From Betaproteobacteria bacterium (GTDB lineage: Bacteria > Pseudomonadota > Gammaproteobacteria > Burkholderiales > Burkholderiaceae_E), in contig VGHV01000013.1 in NCBI GenBank assembly GCA_016868095.1, positions 1 to 17,451 on the forward strand: a stretch of 17,451 nucleotides of DNA, in the 5' to 3' direction. Position 1 is the stretch's first letter. The number at the start of each line of letters is the position of its first letter. Shown here piece by piece: positions 1 to 9,527 of this stretch. Made by a program: the position numbers and the translations under genes. The notes under the pieces were generated by a model. That model did no database searches. It saw only the letters and a list, made by a program, of their open reading frames with translations, and had not been told where the DNA came from.

Positions 1-1898
<1,898 letters not shown>

Positions 1899-1936
1899 AG
1901 GCCTCGGCGCCCACCCCGGATATACTTAAGAGTTTT

Positions 1937-2000
1937 TTACGCTCCTTGACTTCGATCGGCCTTACGCTCGTTGACTTGGGAGTGTTTACGCTTGTTTGAC
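1937..2000 (+). repeat. Degenerate three-copy tandem direct repeat in the tgt-yajC spacer
   Basis: Three copies of a motif close to TTACGCTCSTTGAC lie in direct orientation at 1937-1950, 1962-1975 and 1986-2000, with a period of 25 then 24 bases. Similarity between copies two and three continues into a GGGAGT/TGGAGT tail, and in the last copy that tail supplies the Shine-Dalgarno GGAG (2005-2008) of yajC. A -10-like TATACT sits at 1921-1926, but no convincing -35 is placed before it. The array may therefore be in the yajC leader, bind a regulator, or be a neutral local duplication. What is seen is the repetition; any function is inference. Confidence 0.6.
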
Positions 2001-2015
2001 CCTTGGAGTTGAATG

Positions 2016-2354
2016 ATGTGGATTTCGAATGCCTACGCGCAAGCCGCAGGAGCGGCAAGTTTCGAGCAACAGCTCATGGGATTTCTGCCCATTATCTTAA
2101 TGTTTGTGGTGCTCTACTTTTTGATGATCCGCCCACAAATGAAGCGCAACAAGGAGCATCGTCAAATGATCGACGCGCTGAAAAAAGGCGATGAAGTCAT
2201 CACAGCGGGCGGGCTAGTTGCCAAAGTCACCAAAGTGGGTGAAGCCTACGTCAGCATTGAAGTGGCTAAGCACGGCGAACAAAGCGTTGAGATGCATGTG
2301 CAAAAGCAAGCGGTCACTGCCTTATTACCCGTTGGTACGATCAAGTCCATTTAA
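2016..2354 (+). CDS. yajC: Sec translocon accessory protein YajC
   Basis: YajC is a small inner-membrane protein that associates with SecD and SecF in the Sec holotranslocon; its exact biochemical role is not settled. The product has 112 residues, typical of the family. It opens with MWISNAYAQ, a common YajC beginning, then has one membrane segment at about 22-38 followed by the diagnostic FLMIRPQMKRNKEH junction and a short cytoplasmic domain with KKGDEVITAGGLVAKV (57-71). Two consecutive ATG codons exist (2013 and 2016). The second is preferred because GGAG at 2005-2008 is then seven bases away rather than four. The gene lies 44 bases before secD and is probably cotranscribed with it. The upstream spacer holds a three-copy direct repeat. 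Confidence 0.95.
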   Translation: MWISNAYAQAAGAASFEQQLMGFLPIILMFVVLYFLMIRPQMKRNKEHRQMIDALKKGDEVITAGGLVAKVTKVGEAYVSIEVAKHGEQSVEMHVQKQAVTALLPVGTIKSI

Positions 2355-2398
2355 TGCTTTGCTCGCTTTAAAGCAAGCTCGCTAGAAAGCGCGCCCCC

Positions 2399-4234
2399 AT
2401 GAACCGTTATCCCCTTTGGAAGTATGTACTCATGGGCCTTGCATTCACGCTGGGCTTGCTCTACACCCTGCCAAACTTTTTTGGCGAGGCACCAGCCGTT
2501 CAAGTATCGCCAGGTAAGGCCACCGTCAAGCTTGGCAGCGAAATGCCCGATCGCATTCGCCAAGTACTCAGCCAGGCTGGCGTACAAGAGCGCGGGCTAT
2601 TCATTGAGCCTAATTCGATCCGTGTCAGGCTTGCCGATACCGATCAGCAACTCAAGGCTAAGGACGCACTCCAACGCAGCTTAAACCCAGAAGCAAGTGA
2701 TCCCGCCTATGTGGTTGCCCTTAATCTCTTATCGGCGTCTCCGCGCTGGCTTAGCGAACTTCGCGCCTTACCGATGTATTTAGGTCTGGACTTGCGCGGT
2801 GGCGTGCACTTTTTGTTGCAAGTCGATTTGAAGCAGGCGGCAATTAAGCGATACGACGCATTTGCAGGTGATGTTCGAAGCTTATTGCGCGACAAAAACA
2901 TCCGCCATGCGGGCATCAGCCGTGAGGCCGAATCGATTCGCGTCAACTTTCGTGATGGTGAGACGCGAAGCAAATCGCTCGCGTTATTGCGCGATAGCCT
3001 GGTTGATATCGACTGGGTGGAGCTTGGCGAGGCTGAGTCGCTGAGTCTTGTTGGCAAGCTCAAGCCCGAAGCCGAAAAAAGGGCCATGGAGAATGCGCTC
3101 AAGCAAAACATCAGCACCTTGAATAACCGCATCAACGAACTTGGTGTAGCCGAGCCCATCATCGCCCAGCAGGGCACCGAAAGGGTTGTTGTGCAGCTTC
3201 CTGGTGTACAGGACACGGCCAAGGCTAAAGATATTCTCGGACGCACCGCCACCCTTGAGATTCGCATGGTTTGCGACTCACCTGAGGAAGTTTCAGCAAT
3301 AAGCGCCGGTACCGTCCCCTTTGGATGCGAGCGTTATCTTGAACGCGGTGGGGTTCCGGTCATGGTGCGAAAACAAGTGATCCTGACCGGCGACAACCTC
3401 ACCGATGCACAAGCGGGCTTTGATTCAAATACCCAGGAGCCCGCGGTACACCTAAGCCTTGATGCCAAAGGGGCGCGAATTTTTCGCGACATAACCCGTG
3501 AAAACGTCGGCAGACGCATGGCTATTTTGCTCGTCGAAAAGGGCAAGGGCGAAGTGGTCACTGCCCCAGTGATTCGTACCGAGATCGGCGGTGGCCGCGT
3601 GCAGATATCGGGGCGGATGACGACTGAAGAAGCCAATGATGTGGCTTTGCTTTTGCGTGCTGGGTCGCTGGCAGCGCCGATGGAAATCATCGAAGAGCGA
3701 ACAATCGGACCGTCCTTGGGCGCTGAAAACATCAGCAAAGGTTTTAATTCAACCATATGGGGCTTTCTTGCAGTGACCGCCTTCATGGTGATTTACTACA
3801 TGCTCTTTGGGGTGATTTCCTCAATCGCACTAGCCACGAACTTGTTATTGCTTGTGGCTGTTTTATCGATGCTTCAAGCAACACTGACCCTGCCAGGTAT
3901 CGCAGCCATCGCGCTCACACTTGGCATGGCGATCGACGCAAATGTGCTTATCAACGAGCGGATTCGCGAAGAATTACGCAACGGCGCCTCGCCTCAGGCC
4001 GCGATCAGTGCTGGCTACGACAGAGCTTGGGACACCATCCTCGACTCCAATATCACCACGCTCATTGCGGGGGTTGCCTTATTGGTCTTTGGCTCTGGCC
4101 CTGTGAGGGGATTTGCGGTTGTCCATTGCCTGGGCATACTCACCTCGATGTTTTCAGCGGTCTTTTTTTCCCGCGGCCTTGTTGCTGCATGGTATGGCTC
4201 GAGGCGAAAACTCGCCAAACTTTCGATCGGCTAA
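2399..4234 (+). CDS. secD: Protein translocase subunit SecD
   Basis: SecD is the larger half of the SecDF complex, an RND-family membrane protein that uses the proton gradient to help pull secreted proteins through SecYEG. At 611 residues it matches the usual Gram-negative length. An N-terminal membrane segment covers about 8-25. The first periplasmic domain begins after LGLDLRGG (128-135), the family D1 motif. A second periplasmic region runs to about 430 and ends at RTIGPSLG (435-441). Five C-terminal membrane segments fill about 452-595, including GMAIDANVLINERIREE; Asp513 there corresponds by motif to the proton-relay aspartate of E. coli SecD. No strong Shine-Dalgarno is visible before the ATG, so expression may depend on reinitiation after yajC. 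secF follows after 18 bases. Confidence 0.98.
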   Translation: MNRYPLWKYVLMGLAFTLGLLYTLPNFFGEAPAVQVSPGKATVKLGSEMPDRIRQVLSQAGVQERGLFIEPNSIRVRLADTDQQLKAKDALQRSLNPEASDPAYVVALNLLSASPRWLSELRALPMYLGLDLRGGVHFLLQVDLKQAAIKRYDAFAGDVRSLLRDKNIRHAGISREAESIRVNFRDGETRSKSLALLRDSLVDIDWVELGEAESLSLVGKLKPEAEKRAMENALKQNISTLNNRINELGVAEPIIAQQGTERVVVQLPGVQDTAKAKDILGRTATLEIRMVCDSPEEVSAISAGTVPFGCERYLERGGVPVMVRKQVILTGDNLTDAQAGFDSNTQEPAVHLSLDAKGARIFRDITRENVGRRMAILLVEKGKGEVVTAPVIRTEIGGGRVQISGRMTTEEANDVALLLRAGSLAAPMEIIEERTIGPSLGAENISKGFNSTIWGFLAVTAFMVIYYMLFGVISSIALATNLLLLVAVLSMLQATLTLPGIAAIALTLGMAIDANVLINERIREELRNGASPQAAISAGYDRAWDTILDSNITTLIAGVALLVFGSGPVRGFAVVHCLGILTSMFSAVFFSRGLVAAWYGSRRKLAKLSIG

Positions 4235-4252
4235 GGCAGATAAGGCAAAAGC

Positions 4253-5191
4253 ATGGAATTTTTCAGACTCAAGCGCGATATCCCCTTCATGCGGCATGCG
4301 CTGATCTTTAATCTGATCTCCTTTGCCACCTTCGCAGTCGCCGTATTTTTCCTGGCAACGCGCGGCCTTCACCTGTCGATTGAATTTACTGGTGGCACGG
4401 TGATTGAAGTGAGCCATGCGCAAGCGCCCGAGCTCGAAAAGATCAGGGACGCTGTCGGAAAACTCGGTTACGCCGAAGCGCAAGTGCAAAACTTTGGCTC
4501 ATCGCGTGATGTGCTGATCCGCTTGCCGCTCGCCAAGGGTGAGAACGCCAGCCAGCAAAGCGAGAAGGCGATGGCAGCGGTTAAAAGCGTCGACCCTCAA
4601 GCGCAGTTACGACGGGTCGAATTTGTTGGGCCACAGGTTGGAAGTGAACTCGCTGCCGATGGCGCCATGGCGTTGCTCTTTGTTGTGATCGGGATCATGA
4701 TTTACCTTGCCATTCGTTTTGAATGGAAGTTTGCTGTTGCCGCCATCGTGGCCAACTTACACGACGTGGTCATTATTCTTGGCTTTTTCGCGGCGTTTCA
4801 ATGGGAGTTCAGCCTTGCTGTTTTGGCTGCCGTGCTCGCCGTGTTGGGGTACTCGGTCAACGAATCGGTGGTGATCTTTGATCGTATCCGTGAAAACTTT
4901 AGAAAAATGCGCAAAGCTTCGCCTCGCGAAGTAATTGATAACGCAATCACCGCCACAGCTTCGCGCACCATCATCACCCATTTAAGCACCGAGATGATGG
5001 TTGTATCCATGCTGATTTTTGGAGGGCCTGCCTTGTTTTACTTTGCGCTGGCTCTCACGATTGGCATCGTCTTTGGCATTTACTCCTCGGTATTTGTCGC
5101 TGCTGCCATGGCGATGTGGCTTGGCATAAAACGCGAAGATCTGGTCAAGCCCGTCAAGAAGAAAGACGACGAGTTTGAGCTTGTTCCCTAA
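4253..5191 (+). CDS. secF: Protein translocase subunit SecF
   Basis: SecF is the smaller SecDF subunit and completes the proton-driven accessory pump of the Sec translocon. The 312-residue product is of normal length. One membrane segment near 18-36 precedes the periplasmic domain that starts with LSIEFTGGT (41-49), followed by VEFVGPQVG (122-130) and five further membrane segments from about 135 to 290. The YSVNESVVIFDRIREN block (200-215) is the family signature in the fourth segment. The C-terminus is short and lysine-rich (KPVKKKDDE), probably cytoplasmic. The start is supported by AAGG at 4242-4245, seven bases before the ATG. It is the last gene of the plus-strand cluster; its stop lies only 11 bases from the stop of the convergent purB, with no recognisable intrinsic terminator between them. 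Confidence 0.98.
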   Translation: MEFFRLKRDIPFMRHALIFNLISFATFAVAVFFLATRGLHLSIEFTGGTVIEVSHAQAPELEKIRDAVGKLGYAEAQVQNFGSSRDVLIRLPLAKGENASQQSEKAMAAVKSVDPQAQLRRVEFVGPQVGSELAADGAMALLFVVIGIMIYLAIRFEWKFAVAAIVANLHDVVIILGFFAAFQWEFSLAVLAAVLAVLGYSVNESVVIFDRIRENFRKMRKASPREVIDNAITATASRTIITHLSTEMMVVSMLIFGGPALFYFALALTIGIVFGIYSSVFVAAAMAMWLGIKREDLVKPVKKKDDEFELVP

Positions 5192-5202
5192 TACTTAAGC
5201 GA

Positions 5203-6585
5203 TCAAACCCTGCGCGCTAGTACTTCGGCCATACCGGTATAACTTGCAGGACTTAACGCAAGCAAGCGAGTCTTCTCAGACTCAGGAATAGCCAGGCCCG
5301 CTATAAAGTCCTGTATGTCTTTGGCACTTAAGCGTTTACCACGCGTGAGTTCTTTTAATTGCTCGTAGGCCTGATCCACGCCCCAACGACGCATGACGGT
5401 TTGGATCGGTTCGGCCAGCACCTCCCAGTTCGCTTCTAAGTCCAGTTCAAGCCTTCGTTGATCGACTTCGAGTTTATCCAGGCCGCGCGAGCAACTTTCC
5501 CAAGCCAAAAGGCTATAGCCGAGCGCAACGCCGACGTTTCTTAAGACAGTCGAGTCGGTCAGATCCCGCTGCCATCGCGATTGGGGCAATTTGTCCGATA
5601 AGTGTCGCAAGATCGCATTGGCGACACCTAAATTGCCTTCTGAATTTTCAAAATCGATGGGATTGACCTTGTGCGGCATGGTCGATGAACCGATCTCACC
5701 AGCCTTGGTGCGTTGTCGAAAATAGCCGAGTGAAATATAGCCCCAGAGGTCTCGATCAAGGTCAATCAGAATGGCATTGATGCGCGCCACGGCATCAAAG
5801 TAAGCCGACATCCAATCGTGTGGCTCAATTTGGATGCTGTGGGTGTTTTGCTCAAGGCCAAAGCCATCAAGCACCCACTTGGCAAGGCCCTCCCAATCGA
5901 CGTCGGGGTAGGCAGCGAGGTGAGCGTTGAAGTTGCCGACTGCACCATTCATTTTCGCAAGCGGCATCACCTCAAGCCATTGCTTCTTGGCTCTACGCAA
6001 ACGCTCATGGACGTTGGCCATTTCCTTACCTAAGGTACTTGGCGTGGCCGCTTGTCCATGGGTGCGCGAGAGCATGGGCAAGGCCGCGTAGCGCGTGGCC
6101 ATGGCCTGAAGCTGAGCCATTAAATGCTCGAGCTTGACAAGCATCAAATCCTCGCGCGCCGCTTTAAGCATCAGTGCGTGCGATGTGTTGTTGATGTCTT
6201 CGCTGGTACAAGCAAAATGAATGAATTCCGCCGCAGCTGCAAGCCTCGGGTGTTGCCCCGAAAGCTTTGCAACCTCTTCCTTGAGAAAATACTCAACGGC
6301 TTTGACATCATGATTGGTACTTGCCTCAATGGCCTTGATCCTTGCAGCCTGCTCGAGCCCAAAGTTGTCGCCAATCGCTTCAAAGGCTGCCACATCGGCA
6401 TCATCAAGCCTGGGTACCTGGGGCAAACCATAATGGCTTAAAGCCTTCAGCCAAGCGATTTCCACCTTGACCCGATGGGCCATAAACCCAGCTTCAGAAA
6501 ACAGTGCGGCAAGCGGTTCAAGTTTTGAAGCGTAGCGGCCATCAAGCGGGGATAAGGCTTGCAATCGAAAAGCATCGACAGACAT
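5203..6585 (-). CDS. purB: Adenylosuccinate lyase PurB
   Basis: PurB catalyses two fumarate-releasing reactions of purine synthesis: SAICAR to AICAR, and adenylosuccinate to AMP. The 460-residue product resembles the E. coli-type enzyme in length and sequence, opening with FRLQALSPLDGRYA. Visible catalytic features are the SRTHGQAATPS block (173-183, His176) and the superfamily signature GSSTMPHKVNP (299-309), whose flexible loop carries the catalytic serine. The ATG at 6585 is chosen because it gives the standard N-terminus; the frame stays open upstream to 6699, but that would run into the preceding gene. A GTG at 6606 is a weaker alternative. Neither has a good Shine-Dalgarno. The gene sits 31 bases after the glutamate-synthase-like gene and is probably last in the minus-strand operon. 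Confidence 0.97.
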   Translation of the reverse strand: MSVDAFRLQALSPLDGRYASKLEPLAALFSEAGFMAHRVKVEIAWLKALSHYGLPQVPRLDDADVAAFEAIGDNFGLEQAARIKAIEASTNHDVKAVEYFLKEEVAKLSGQHPRLAAAAEFIHFACTSEDINNTSHALMLKAAREDLMLVKLEHLMAQLQAMATRYAALPMLSRTHGQAATPSTLGKEMANVHERLRRAKKQWLEVMPLAKMNGAVGNFNAHLAAYPDVDWEGLAKWVLDGFGLEQNTHSIQIEPHDWMSAYFDAVARINAILIDLDRDLWGYISLGYFRQRTKAGEIGSSTMPHKVNPIDFENSEGNLGVANAILRHLSDKLPQSRWQRDLTDSTVLRNVGVALGYSLLAWESCSRGLDKLEVDQRRLELDLEANWEVLAEPIQTVMRRWGVDQAYEQLKELTRGKRLSAKDIQDFIAGLAIPESEKTRLLALSPASYTGMAEVLARRV

Positions 6586-6616
6586 AGGATCAGTCAAAGG
6601 GTTCACTCGTGACACA

Positions 6617-8230
6617 TCAAGTTTGTGGCAGCGGATGGAAGTGTGCGGCCTGTGCACGCTCCCACCATTGAGCCCAGGGGCCGCCGCATTGCTTAGCACC
6701 GTCAGATGCTAGCAAGGCGCCTTGCTCGAGCATGCAATGCAACTCCGATAAAGGTACGATGGTTTCAGCAGATTTACGATGCATGATGTGGTGCGGTCGC
6801 AGCTGGCTGGGGTGTTTCAAGCCTGCCGACTGCAAGAGCTCGCGCAAAGCCTCTAAGGTGTTTTGATGAAACTGGAACACCCGCTGCGCCTTATCGGGCA
6901 CAACCAGGGCGCGTTGACGCAAGGGATCTTGTGTGGCCACGCCAGTGGGGCAGCGATCCGTATGGCAACTCATCGACTGGATGCAACCGAGTGCAAACAT
7001 GAAACCTCGCGCCGCATTACACCAATCGGCGCCAAGCGCCAGGGTACGAGCCATATCAAAAGCCGTCACGATCTTGCCTGCAGCACCTATACGAATCTGC
7101 TCACGCAAACCAACGCCAACCAAGGTGTTGTGAACCAGCATTAAGCCATCTTGCATCGGCGTACCCGCGCGATCCATAAACTCCGCAGGCGCAGCACCGG
7201 TGCCACCTTCCTTGCCGTCAACCACAATGAAATCTGGAACAATACCGGTTTGGAGCATCGCTTTGACGATCGCAAAAAACTCCCAGGGGTGCCCAATGGC
7301 AAGCTTAAATCCTGTTGGCTTTCCACCAGATAAGTTTCTTAATCGATCAATAAATTGTAATAATTCAATCGGTGTCGAAAACGCCGAATGCGATGCAGGG
7401 GATTCAACCGTCTTCCAGGGCTCAACCCCGCGCGCTTCTGCGATCTCAGGGGTGACCTTTGGCGCTGGCAAAACACCGCCATGGCCAGGCTTGGCGCCCT
7501 GCGACATTTTGATCTCGATCATCTTCACTTGAGGATCGAGTGCGTTTTTCATGAAACGCTCTTCGCTAAAAGTTCCATCGGGATTGCGCGCACCGAAGTA
7601 GCCCGAACCCAACTCCCAAATCAAATCGCCACCCGGTTCGCGGTGATAGCGTGACACCGAGCCCTCACCTGTGTCGTGCGCAAAGCCACCGAGCTTGGCT
7701 CCTTTATTAAGCGCCAAAACGGCATTGGGCGACAGGGCACCAAAACTCATCGCAGACACATTAAAAAGCGAAAGGCTATAGGGTTGCTTTCGATTGCCAC
7801 CAACCATCACCCGAAAGTCATGGCTTGCAATACTTGAGGGGGTCATCGAGTGGTTCATCCACTCATAACCCGGGGCATAAACATCGGCTTTACTGCCAAA
7901 GGGACGTTTATCAAGCACGCCTTTGGCGCGCTGATAAACAATGGCGCGCTGCTCGCGTGAAAAGGGTACGCGCTCGGTATCCGATTCGATGAAGTATTGC
8001 CGGATCTCGGGTCGGATCTCTTCAAACAGGAATCGAAAATGCCCAATGATTGGGTAGTTGCGCAAAATCGCATGATGTTCCTGAAGTACATCGCGAATAC
8101 CAAGGAGCACCAATAGCCCGAAGAACAGCGCAAAAAAACCGTGGAGCCAAGCAAACATCCATCCAACCACGGCTATGACACACAAAACACCTGCTAAACC
8201 CAGCGCCCAAAACCTTGATAATGAAGCCAT
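6617..8230 (-). CDS. Membrane-anchored FMN-binding glutamate synthase-like protein
   Basis: This 537-residue protein belongs to the family matching the central and FMN domains of glutamate synthase (Glu_synthase type). It lacks the N-terminal glutamine amidotransferase domain, so ordinary glutamine-dependent glutamate synthesis by this chain alone is not expected. Two hydrophobic stretches at about 8-28 and 31-45 suggest a hairpin anchor. The barrel domain covers roughly 150-470, with MSFGALSPNA (161-170), HDTGEGSVS (185-193), QGAKPGHGG (244-252) and VVDGKEGGTGAAP (336-348). The CIQSMSCHTDRCPTG segment places Cys416, Cys422 and Cys427 with Cx5Cx4C spacing, as in the [3Fe-4S] cluster of glutamate synthase. 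The start is supported by a strong AAGGAGG (8235-8241). No gltD-like partner is in the window. The physiological substrate is unknown; it lies between mnmA and purB in the operon. Confidence 0.88.
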   Translation of the reverse strand: MASLSRFWALGLAGVLCVIAVVGWMFAWLHGFFALFFGLLVLLGIRDVLQEHHAILRNYPIIGHFRFLFEEIRPEIRQYFIESDTERVPFSREQRAIVYQRAKGVLDKRPFGSKADVYAPGYEWMNHSMTPSSIASHDFRVMVGGNRKQPYSLSLFNVSAMSFGALSPNAVLALNKGAKLGGFAHDTGEGSVSRYHREPGGDLIWELGSGYFGARNPDGTFSEERFMKNALDPQVKMIEIKMSQGAKPGHGGVLPAPKVTPEIAEARGVEPWKTVESPASHSAFSTPIELLQFIDRLRNLSGGKPTGFKLAIGHPWEFFAIVKAMLQTGIVPDFIVVDGKEGGTGAAPAEFMDRAGTPMQDGLMLVHNTLVGVGLREQIRIGAAGKIVTAFDMARTLALGADWCNAARGFMFALGCIQSMSCHTDRCPTGVATQDPLRQRALVVPDKAQRVFQFHQNTLEALRELLQSAGLKHPSQLRPHHIMHRKSAETIVPLSELHCMLEQGALLASDGAKQCGGPWAQWWERAQAAHFHPLPQT

Positions 8231-8242
8231 CTCCCCTCCTTA

Positions 8243-8262
8243 TTGTTCTTGCGCAAGCACAA
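8243..8262. promoter_or_regulatory. 20-bp near-perfect dyad upstream of the glutamate synthase-like gene
   Basis: TTGTTCTTGCGCAAGCACAA is an inverted repeat in which 18 of 20 bases are symmetric, centred between 8252 and 8253. It lies directly upstream of the AAGGAGG (8235-8241) of the glutamate-synthase-like gene, within a 67-base spacer after mnmA. With no loop it would make a poor RNA hairpin, so a protein-binding operator is the likelier reading. No regulator can be named and no promoter elements are obvious around it. Confidence 0.35.
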
Positions 8263-8297
8263 CGCGAGGCGCAGTCTGACCCAAAGCGCTGCAGAAC

Positions 8298-9527
8298 TCA
8301 AGGCGTCATCGCAGCAGATTCAATAACCCCGCCGCCAAGACAGGTTTCACCGTGGTAAATAACCGCCGATTGACCCGGCGTGACCGCCCACTGGGCATCT
8401 TGAAAATGTAATTGCAGCGCATCGCCACAGGCCCGGGTCAGACTCGCAATCGGGGCGTCGTGTTGGCGATAACGTGTCTTTGCAGATAAGCATCCAAGGC
8501 TCTGATCGTCGTCATTCGGCGGCTCTGCAATCCAGCTTAACTGCCCTGCTTGCAATTGCTCTGACATCAACCAGGGATGGTCGTGCCCCCGAACCACCCA
8601 AAGCGTATTTCGCTCAAGATCTTTTCGGGCAACAAACCAAGGCTGATGCAAGGCAGGGGCAGGCTCGCCAGGCTCACGGACACCGCCAATACCGAGACCT
8701 TTTCGCTGGCCAAGGGTGTAAAAAGCTAATCCCTGATGTTCTCCGAGGCAGCGGCCCGACGGCTCTTTGATCGGACCCGGCCTGCTTGGCAAGTAGCGTT
8801 GCAAAAAGGCACGGAAAGGTCGCTCACCAATAAAGCAAATCCCTGTGGAGTCTTTCTTGGCTGCATTAGGCAGGCCAAGCGCTTGGGCTGCCACACGCAC
8901 TTGGGTCTTGTGCACACCCCCAAGCGGAAACAGACTTCGTGACAATTGAGCCTGATTGAGGCGATGCAAGAAGTAGCTTTGGTCCTTGTTTGGGTCAACC
9001 CCTTTGAGCAAGCGGTATACCGGGGTCTTGGCACACGGAGCAGGATCGCTGCGATCGGCAGCTTCGTGGAGCCGATCTATCCTCGCGTAGTGACCGGTCG
9101 CAATCCATTGGGCGCCGAGTTGCATCGCATGGTCTAGGAAAGCTTTGAATTTAATTTCTGCATTACAAAGCACATCGGGGTTGGGCGTTCGACCGGCCTG
9201 ATACTCGCGCAAAAACTCAGTAAAAACCCGCTCTTTGTAATCGGCAGCGAAATTTACCGCTTCAATATCAATGCCCAGGACATCGGCCACGCTTGCTGCA
9301 TCAAGCCAGTCCTGCCTCGTCGAGCAATAGGCATCATCGTCATCGTCTTCCCAGTTTTTCATAAAAAGTCCGATGACTTGGTGGCCTATGGCCTTTAAGA
9401 CCCAAGCCGCCAATGCCGAGTCCACGCCTCCGGATAAACCAACCACGACCGTCGACTGCGGCATGCTGGGCATATGGCTTGCCGCATCGCGAAGAAAACC
9501 GTCAAGGGTTTTTGAGCTGATCACCAT
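8298..9527 (-). CDS. mnmA: tRNA-specific 2-thiouridylase MnmA
   Basis: MnmA activates U34 of tRNAs for Lys, Glu and Gln with ATP and inserts sulphur relayed from the IscS-Tus system. Numbered from the ATG at 9527 (409 residues), the PP-loop SGGVDS is at 32-37, followed by the acidic [12 protein letters not shown] stretch common in this group. The first catalytic cysteine is Cys121 in [15 protein letters not shown] and the second is Cys231 in [13 protein letters not shown]. The C-terminal beta domain ends with [18 protein letters not shown]. The start is uncertain: an ATG at 9542 and internal ATGs at 9473 and 9464 are also in frame, and none has a clear Shine-Dalgarno. The choice here overlaps the glcF stop by seven bases, consistent with translational coupling; the family usually begins only a few residues before the PP-loop, so the internal starts remain possible. 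Confidence 0.95.
   Translation of the reverse strand: MVISSKTLDGFLRDAASHMPSMPQSTVVVGLSGGVDSALAAWVLKAIGHQVIGLFMKNWEDDDDDAYCSTRQDWLDAASVADVLGIDIEAVNFAADYKERVFTEFLREYQAGRTPNPDVLCNAEIKFKAFLDHAMQLGAQWIATGHYARIDRLHEAADRSDPAPCAKTPVYRLLKGVDPNKDQSYFLHRLNQAQLSRSLFPLGGVHKTQVRVAAQALGLPNAAKKDSTGICFIGERPFRAFLQRYLPSRPGPIKEPSGRCLGEHQGLAFYTLGQRKGLGIGGVREPGEPAPALHQPWFVARKDLERNTLWVVRGHDHPWLMSEQLQAGQLSWIAEPPNDDDQSLGCLSAKTRYRQHDAPIASLTRACGDALQLHFQDAQWAVTPGQSAVIYHGETCLGGGVIESAAMTP

Noticed and set aside
2707..3267. A 186-codon open frame on the minus strand inside secD
   Set aside because: It lies wholly antisense to a well-conserved gene, has low-complexity serine/arginine-rich composition typical of reverse reading, and no recognisable domain.
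6586..6699. Longer purB starting inside the preceding gene
   Set aside because: The extra 38 residues show no lyase similarity and overlap the end of the glutamate-synthase-like gene; the ATG at 6585 gives the standard N-terminus.
9330..9350. Run of aspartate codons in mnmA as a possible repeat expansion
   Set aside because: An acidic NWEDDDD-type stretch is normal in MnmA proteins of related bacteria, so this is ordinary.
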